Under the pieces are notes generated by a model. It did not search any database and was not told the DNA's origin. It worked only from the letters and a program-made list of their open reading frames with translations. A stretch of 64,000 bases of DNA from Ceratopteris richardii. Taxonomy: Eukaryota; Streptophyta; Polypodiopsida; Polypodiales; Pteridaceae. Positions 58,741 to 64,000 of this stretch are shown piece by piece (the stretch's first letter is position 1; every line of letters begins with the position of its first letter). The stretch lies in contig CM035413.1 in the NCBI GenBank assembly GCA_020310875.1, positions 188,173,355-188,237,354 of the forward strand. Direction: 5' to 3'. The position numbers and the translations under genes are program-made.

Positions 58741-59747
58741 CTACTGAGGGACGAAAAGTGGTATCAAGTTTGGTGGTACTGAAGGATGGAAAGATTTCTG
58801 AGGGGTATATATTACATGGCTTGAGGGTTGGGCTATAATACATTGCTTGGGTACCCAAATCTGCGTGGGTGTGGGTCGATTGATAAGATACTTCTTGGCG
58901 ATCCAAATCTGTCGAGTATTGGTACTTGTAGAAGAAGATCGAGGGGACTTTGGATACTGACTCTGCTTCTTTTGAAACTTTGTCCTGTTCTTGTCTACAG
59001 TGTTGCCAATAGCCTGTGGTTGCTGTCCTTTTGGCACCCATATTTGTCTCGTGCCACTTATTCTGTGATGTTGATACTGTTGCCTTCTTTGCCTTGTCTG
59101 GTGGTGTCGTCGGTCTCGGTCCCTCTGTTGTGGTTGACTCCTTCGTGGTTGGGTTTGAGAGGTCCATTGGACGCTCTACTTTGGAAAAGAAGGGAGATCC
59201 AACACTTGCGTGACCTGCCCATTAGGAAGTGATTCGTTATTTATCTTTAATCTAGGCCAGTCCGCAGCAAGTTTGGAAGGATGAGCACCGTAGGGTGTTG
59301 TGCTCATTTGGCCGCTGATGCAACCCACCTGACCGCTGATTGTATCCATCTACCCTAGCGGTTGGGTAGCTGCCCCTTCTAGTTTGCAGGAAGCCCCAGG
59401 GAAGATCTCCTGTCGTCCTTCTGATTGACAACTGTCCATAGCCAAGCCCGAGTGGGTTGGTGTAGACGTAACGTGACTGATCTGACCCAAGATCTCCCGG
59501 TCTTCCGTCGCATGCATTTCATAGGGTCTAGGGTTACAAACCTTAGTTGGAATGCCGTTAGGGAAGTCAAGCGGTATCACTCGCTTCTGTTCTAAGGTTC
59601 CAATCTGTAAGGAGCCTTGTCTAAGATTTAGGTCCACTGAGTGATCGTATAGCCAATCTTGGCCAAGGATTAGGGGTTCTATCAGGTCGTCATCATGGCA
59701 CACTAGTAGCTTCGCTGTCATGGTCACTTCCTTAATGAGGATAGGAA
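58741..59747 (-). pseudogene. OTA-2 pol C-terminus: second retropepsin half and WVPK tail
   Basis: A minus-strand frame begins at the COP-3b insertion point (59747). It carries the distal half of a retropepsin-like domain (KLLVCHDDDLIEPLILGQDW, then LYDHSVDLNLRQ) that corresponds closely to the post-integrase protease of OTA-1 (KMLVCHDADLTEPLVLGQDW, then IYDHAVNLNLRS). It then has a basic Gln/Arg-rich tail with three tryptophan motifs: RQIWVPK, RQIWIAK and TQIWVPK (about 58850-59045). Amber codons at 59350-59352 and 59176-59178 interrupt it, with no frame change. The catalytic DSG half lies beyond COP-3b, outside the window. This shows that the second protease and tail are a shared OTA module. 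Confidence 0.75.
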
Positions 59748-59977
59748 TGTTGGAGTTAGACGTCTGCGGAAGCACGCGAACAGCACAAGGAAGAGGAAGA
59801 AGCTTGGAGCACAACACACAAGACTGAATGTATTACTAGAGAATGTACAAAGATCAGTAGTCCATTAGGGCAATAGGCGTATATACAAGCCGGGGGAAAA
59901 AAACCTCCTAAAGAGGGGAAAAAGTGCCCCGGCGGTCCTAGAGTGTTCACACACATCACTACCTAAATATATCAACA
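59748..59977 (-). repeat. COP-3b 3' LTR
   Basis: 230 bp, TGTTGGAGTTAGACG ... AATATATCAACA on the plus strand; matches 32384-32612 and 36527-36735. Confidence 0.9.
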
Positions 59978-60051
59978 AATCCCCCCTGGGAGTGATGCGA
60001 TGAACAAGGAGCTGGCACTCATGTATAAGGAAGTGCCGAGCTATGTGGAAA

Positions 60052-61194
60052 TCACTCCACAAAAGGAAGTAAGCCCAAAGCTTTGCGGAAAGCTTCAAAC
60101 TTCTCCCTAGGCAGAGCCTTCGTGAAAAGGTCTACAATGTTCTCCTGCGTGGGCACATATGCCAAGCTGATCTCCCCAGCAGAGAACCTCTCCCTGACAT
60201 AGTGATAATGCACCTCAATGTGCTTAGTGCGAGCATGGAACACAGGGTTCCTCGCAACTGCCAATGCGCTCTGACTGTCAGTGAAGATGGTGGTGGCAGA
60301 AGACTGGCCAACACCCAAATCAGCCATAAGGCGTCTGAGCCACACACACTCAACAGTCGCTGTGAAAGCTGCCCTATACTCAGCCTCACAACTGGAAGTG
60401 GCCACAGTAGGCTGCTTCTTGCTCAATCAAGATATACATGAGCTACCAAGCATGAAGCAAAAACCACTGGTGGACACACGAGTGTCATAGCAACCAGCCC
60501 AATCTGAGTCAGAAAAAGCATGCAAATCTGGCGGTAGTGATCCCCCCTTGGGATAAAACAACCCAAGTAGCCGAGTACCACTCAAGTAGTGAAAGATGCG
60601 CTTAACCGCTTTCCAATGCGTGACTCCTGGGCAATGCATAAACCTGCTCATCTGTGAGACAGCAAACTGAATATCTGGCCGAGTAAAGCATAAGTAAATC
60701 AAGCATCCAACAGCCTGCTGATAGAGAACAGCATCAAATGCATCTCCAGCATCATGAAGACTCAATCGTAAACCTGTCTCCATAGGAGTGGCAATAGGCT
60801 TACAGTCTTCAAGGCCAAAACGCTGCAATAATGTGTCAATATATTTCGTTTGACACAAAGACATTCCACCATCAACTTGCATAAACTGAATGCCCAAATA
60901 GTGATGCAAATGCCCCAAATCAGACATCTCAAATGAGGCATGCAAATCAGCCTTGAAATCAGCAATATGCTTCTCAAGAGGACCAGTGAGCAGCATGTCG
61001 TCTACATAGACAACAATGATCAAAAGAACATCATTAGCACGCTTAACATATAAGGTGCTTTCAGTTGGACTGTTCTCAAAACCATGTGCAATCAGATAGG
61101 CATGTATTTTCTCATACCAAGCACGTGGTGCTTGCTTTAAACCATATAACGCCTTCTTTAACCTGCACACCTGGTTTTCATGCCCTTTCTGCAC
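60052..61194 (-). pseudogene. COP-3b RT (C-terminal part) and RNase H
   Basis: Minus-strand continuation of COP-3b pol. The 61194-60427 frame has the RT block [20 protein letters not shown], the catalytic YVDDMLLTG (about 61000) and the start of RNase H (FSDSDWAG). It stops at TGA (60427-60429), where the family has Trp before SKKQPTVATSS. The same frame reopens at once and runs to 60052 with SSCEAEYRAAF, HARTKHIEVHYHYVRE and the tail IVDLFTKALP. Apart from this one nonsense codon, RT palm and RNase H are complete. Confidence 0.9.
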
Positions 61195-63875
61195 AAAGCC
61201 ACGGGGCTGAAAACATACACTTCTTCATGCAAGTCACCATTCAGAAATGTTGTTTTAATGTCCAACTGATGTACATTCCAACCATGATGGGCTGCAAGTG
61301 CACAAATGCTCCGAACAGTAGTCATACGGCATGTAGGTGCAAAGGTCTCATCAAAATCAATGCCTCTTTCCTGCGCATAACCCTTTGCAACAAGCCTAGC
61401 CTTATACCTGTCAACTGTACCATCAGGTTTACGCTTCAGCTTGTATACCCACTTAGTGCCAATGGCCTTCTTGCCAGGAGGCAAGTCACATAAAGACCAT
61501 GTACCATTCTTCATTATAGCATCATATTCAGATTGCATAGCAGCCATCCAATTTTCTGAATTTTGTGCTTCATCAAAAGAAACAGGCTCATTCTCATCAC
61601 AGAGACTAGATGCAGCCATAGCATAGCAATCTGATGCAAAGGAGGTACTATGAGAGCCTGAACGAGTACGATATGACAAAGGTGCATCTAATTTGCTGTC
61701 ACGCAAAGTCTGCACCAGCCATTTTGGCATAGTTTTTGCCTGTTCAATATCAGCTCTCTCATCAACAAGTCCATCATGTAAATCTGCATCAGAAATGGCA
61801 TGATCTGCATCATCATATGAAACCTGCAAAGGCTGAGAAGTTGCCTCATTAGGACCAGCGCTAGTCTGTCCACCTGTAAAAAGAGGCATCAAAGTATCAT
61901 ACATGTCTTTGGAGCTAACAGATGTCTCCTTAGTACATGAAAGCAATGGCTGAATAGCATCTTCCACAAAGACAACATCACGGCTAACCAGAATGCGTTT
62001 AGTCTGTGGATGATACAGACGATAGCCTTTACTTTCAGAACTGTACCCAACAAAAATACATTTTACTGCCTTATCATCCAATTTTCTACGATGTTGTTCA
62101 GGCACTAATGCATATGCCAAACAACCAAAAACACGCAGATGAGCAACAGATGGCTTGCGGTCATGCCAAGCCTCATATGGAGTGATAGACTGCAACGCTT
62201 TTGTGGGACACCTGTTCAGTACATATGCTGCACACATGACAGCCTCAAGCCAGAAACTATGTGGTAAAGCCTGACTTTTGACCATGCACCTCGCCATCTC
62301 CATGAGTGACCTGTTCTTTCGTTCAGCAACTCCATTCTGTTGAGGTGTATACGGCACTGTACACTGGTGTTTTATCCCACGTTCAGCTAGAAATGCATTA
62401 AAATCTGAAGACATATATTCCCCCCCTCGATCAGAACGGAGGGTGCCCATTTTACATGCTGACAGATTTTCAGCCAAAACCAAAAACTGTTTGAAGCACA
62501 TGAACACTTCGGACTTTGCTTTGAGTGGATATACCCATGCATGCCTGGAAAAATCATCAATGAAAGTCACGAAGTAAAGGTAATTTCCAAAAGAGGGTGT
62601 CTGCATAGGACCACAGACATCACTATGTACAAGCTGCAATTTCTGCATAGCCCGAACTGAACCATCTTTTGGAAAGGAAGAACGCTGCATTTTGTCCAAA
62701 ATACAGCCTTCACAAACATGTTTTCCAGGTGCCTCAAGTTTGGGCAAAGAGGACACCATTTCAGATTTCTGCAGGCGTAACAAACTAGCAAAATTCAGAT
62801 GACCAAAGCGTGCATGCCAAAGCTTTGCATCTGTCATAGCCTGAGAATCATGAACTGCACATGCCGAATCATTCACAGATTTTTCATAGTCTATGAGCTT
62901 ATACAGCCCACGACATAAAATGCCAAAAGCAATAATCACATCGCCATTTGAGAGATCATGGACTGTACACCTGTCATCAACGAATTTCACAACCAAGCCA
63001 ATCTTGGCTAATGCAGAAACTGATAACAGGTTCTTTTTGATCCCTGGCACAAATAAAGCATCTGACAAAGTGAAAGAACTACCATCAGCAGTAGTCAGAA
63101 TGATCTTACCAACTCCCATAACAGGATAAGAGGAGTTATTGGCGCATGTGACAGTATTCCCTGTAGGGGCAGACTCGAGTGAAGAGAAGAAACTGCGCTG
63201 CGAGGTAATATGTTTGGTTGCCCCACTGTCAAAGTACCAAACATCTGAGTCTACTGCAGACATGCACTGATCATGAGAAGATGGGTCAAAACTGCAAACA
63301 GTAGTAAACGCCCATTCTTCTTCCTGCACAAGATTTGCAGACTCTGTTTTTGGTGTAGAGGCCTCTGCAACAACCATTCCAGCCTCTTTCTTCTTTGCCT
63401 CTTTAGCAGCCAGTTTTGGACAGTTCTTTATAATATGATCATTTCCTTTACAGTACTTGCAGAACAATTTCTGCTTTTCTGATTTCTTCTCATCTTTATC
63501 CTGGTTCTTCGATTGTGCAGCATTTGCAGATTTCTGCTTACTAGTAGAAGAGCTCCATTTTCCTTTGCCCTTCTGACTAGCCAGGAAAGCTTGATCTGCA
63601 ACACGCATAATGGACCTGTTCTGCCTGGACTGATCTTCCTGCAACAGAACAGAGACTAATTCCTCAAATGACAAGGCATTCGGATTGCCTTTCATCATCA
63701 ATCGAAGAGTAGAGGCAAAACTCTGATATGAATCAGGAAGGCCATTCAGAACGGTCTGCACAAGTGAGCTATCTGGTATAACCTCATCAGCAGAAATCAA
63801 TTGTTCCTTCAGGTCTTTGATCTTTGTAAGAAAACTATCCATCGAATCACCTTCATTCATGTGCTCACTCTCCAA
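61158..63875 (-). pseudogene. COP-3b gag (part), protease, integrase and RT start
   Basis: Minus-strand frame of 905 codons. It has UBN2-type gag (to about 90), knuckle CKYCKGNDHIIKNC (about 140), protease WYFDSGATKHITS (about 215), and the GAG_pre-integrase finger (HARFGHLNF ... CEGCILDK). The integrase core has D (HSDVCGP), D (RSDRGGEY) and E (NGVAERKNRS), followed by RT to LDIKTTFLNGDLHEEVY (about 880). A 1-bp deletion in the A run at 61210-61213 (COP-3a has five A) shifts the frame just before the next RT block. At its start, TAG stands directly before LESEHMNEGD, and gag sequence (AWNTLTTLYQARNEARVAYL) continues upstream to the window edge. The three lesions found mark it as inactive. 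Confidence 0.9.
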
Positions 63876-64000
63876 CTATTTTCGGAGGTAAGCAACACGA
63901 GCCTCATTCCTAGCCTGGTACAAAGTGGTAAGTGTATTCCAAGCATCCTTTGCTGTTCTGCAAGAGCGAATGTGAGGAATAATGGCACGTTTGACAGACA
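63876..64000 (-). pseudogene. COP-3b gag upstream of the amber codon (partial)
   Basis: The same frame as the 63875 start continues upstream through TAG and encodes RTAKDAWNTLTTLYQARNEA and RVAYLRK, typical copia gag. It runs off the window. The apparent start at 63875 is therefore internal to gag. Confidence 0.8.

Larger units (their letters stand above)
59748..64000 (-). mobile_element. COP-3b: Ty1/copia element, runs off the right edge
   Basis: Minus-strand copia element with its 3' LTR at 59748-59977, purine tract complement at 59978-59991 (AATCCCCCCTGGGA) and gag-pol from 60052 beyond 64000. It inserted in the OTA-2 second protease. The five bases left of the LTR (aggaa, 59743-59747) would be the target duplication, but the partner lies outside. 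It carries a few point lesions and is much better preserved than COP-3a. Confidence 0.9.

Overview
This window looks like transposon-dense heterochromatin from the nuclear genome of a land plant. It holds Ty1/copia, Ty3/gypsy and LINE elements of plant type. Primer-binding sites match plant initiator-tRNA-Met and tRNA-Asp. Insertions are nested, and I see no host gene, rRNA, tRNA gene or CRISPR. The species cannot be fixed from the sequence; the nesting fits a large genome. Element names used here (OTA = Athila/Tat-like Ty3/gypsy, CHR = chromovirus Ty3/gypsy, COP = Ty1/copia) are local labels.

Layout. 1-2.7 kb: a possible tRNA-derived SINE and a decayed L1-type LINE (-). 2.7-6.1 kb: small tandem duplications, a (CT)n run, and relics of a DUF4283/zinc-knuckle protein and a retropepsin. 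6.1-14.6 kb: a solo LTR, a split COP-3 fragment (+), decayed COP-4 (-) carrying a 1.1-kb solo LTR with a 5-bp target duplication, and an internally deleted chromovirus CHR-2 (+). 14.6-31.7 kb: COP-2 (+, 5-bp duplication ataac), whose 5' LTR is split by OTA-1 (+, 14702-26195, 5-bp duplication ccccc). COP-2 itself sits inside an older inverted relative. 32.4-36.7 kb: decayed COP-3a (-). 37.8-38.6 kb: a 7-bp satellite. 38.6-41.4 kb: decayed COP-5 (+). 41.4-59.7 kb: the 3' part of OTA-2 (-), into which chromovirus CHR-1 (-) inserted; CHR-1 was later split by COP-1 (+, 49146-55568, 5-bp duplication tagta). COP-1 has an intact 1386-codon gag-pol and is the youngest and most complete element. 59.7-64 kb: COP-3b (-), running off the right edge.

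The most unusual content is in the OTA elements. OTA-1 has a gag ORF ending in an in-frame UAG followed by CAG UUG, then an 1800-codon pol. That pol has a normal retropepsin, an RT cut out in frame, an RNase H, two consecutive integrase-type H2C2 fingers, an integrase core, then a second complete retropepsin-like domain and a basic tail with repeated W-V-P-K motifs. The second protease and tail recur in OTA-2. OTA-2 also carries about 4 kb of extra same-strand coding sequence of unknown function (a possible helical domain, proline-rich linker, coiled coil and an unknown C-terminal domain) between pol and its 3' LTR. All domain calls come from reading motifs; no database search was possible.
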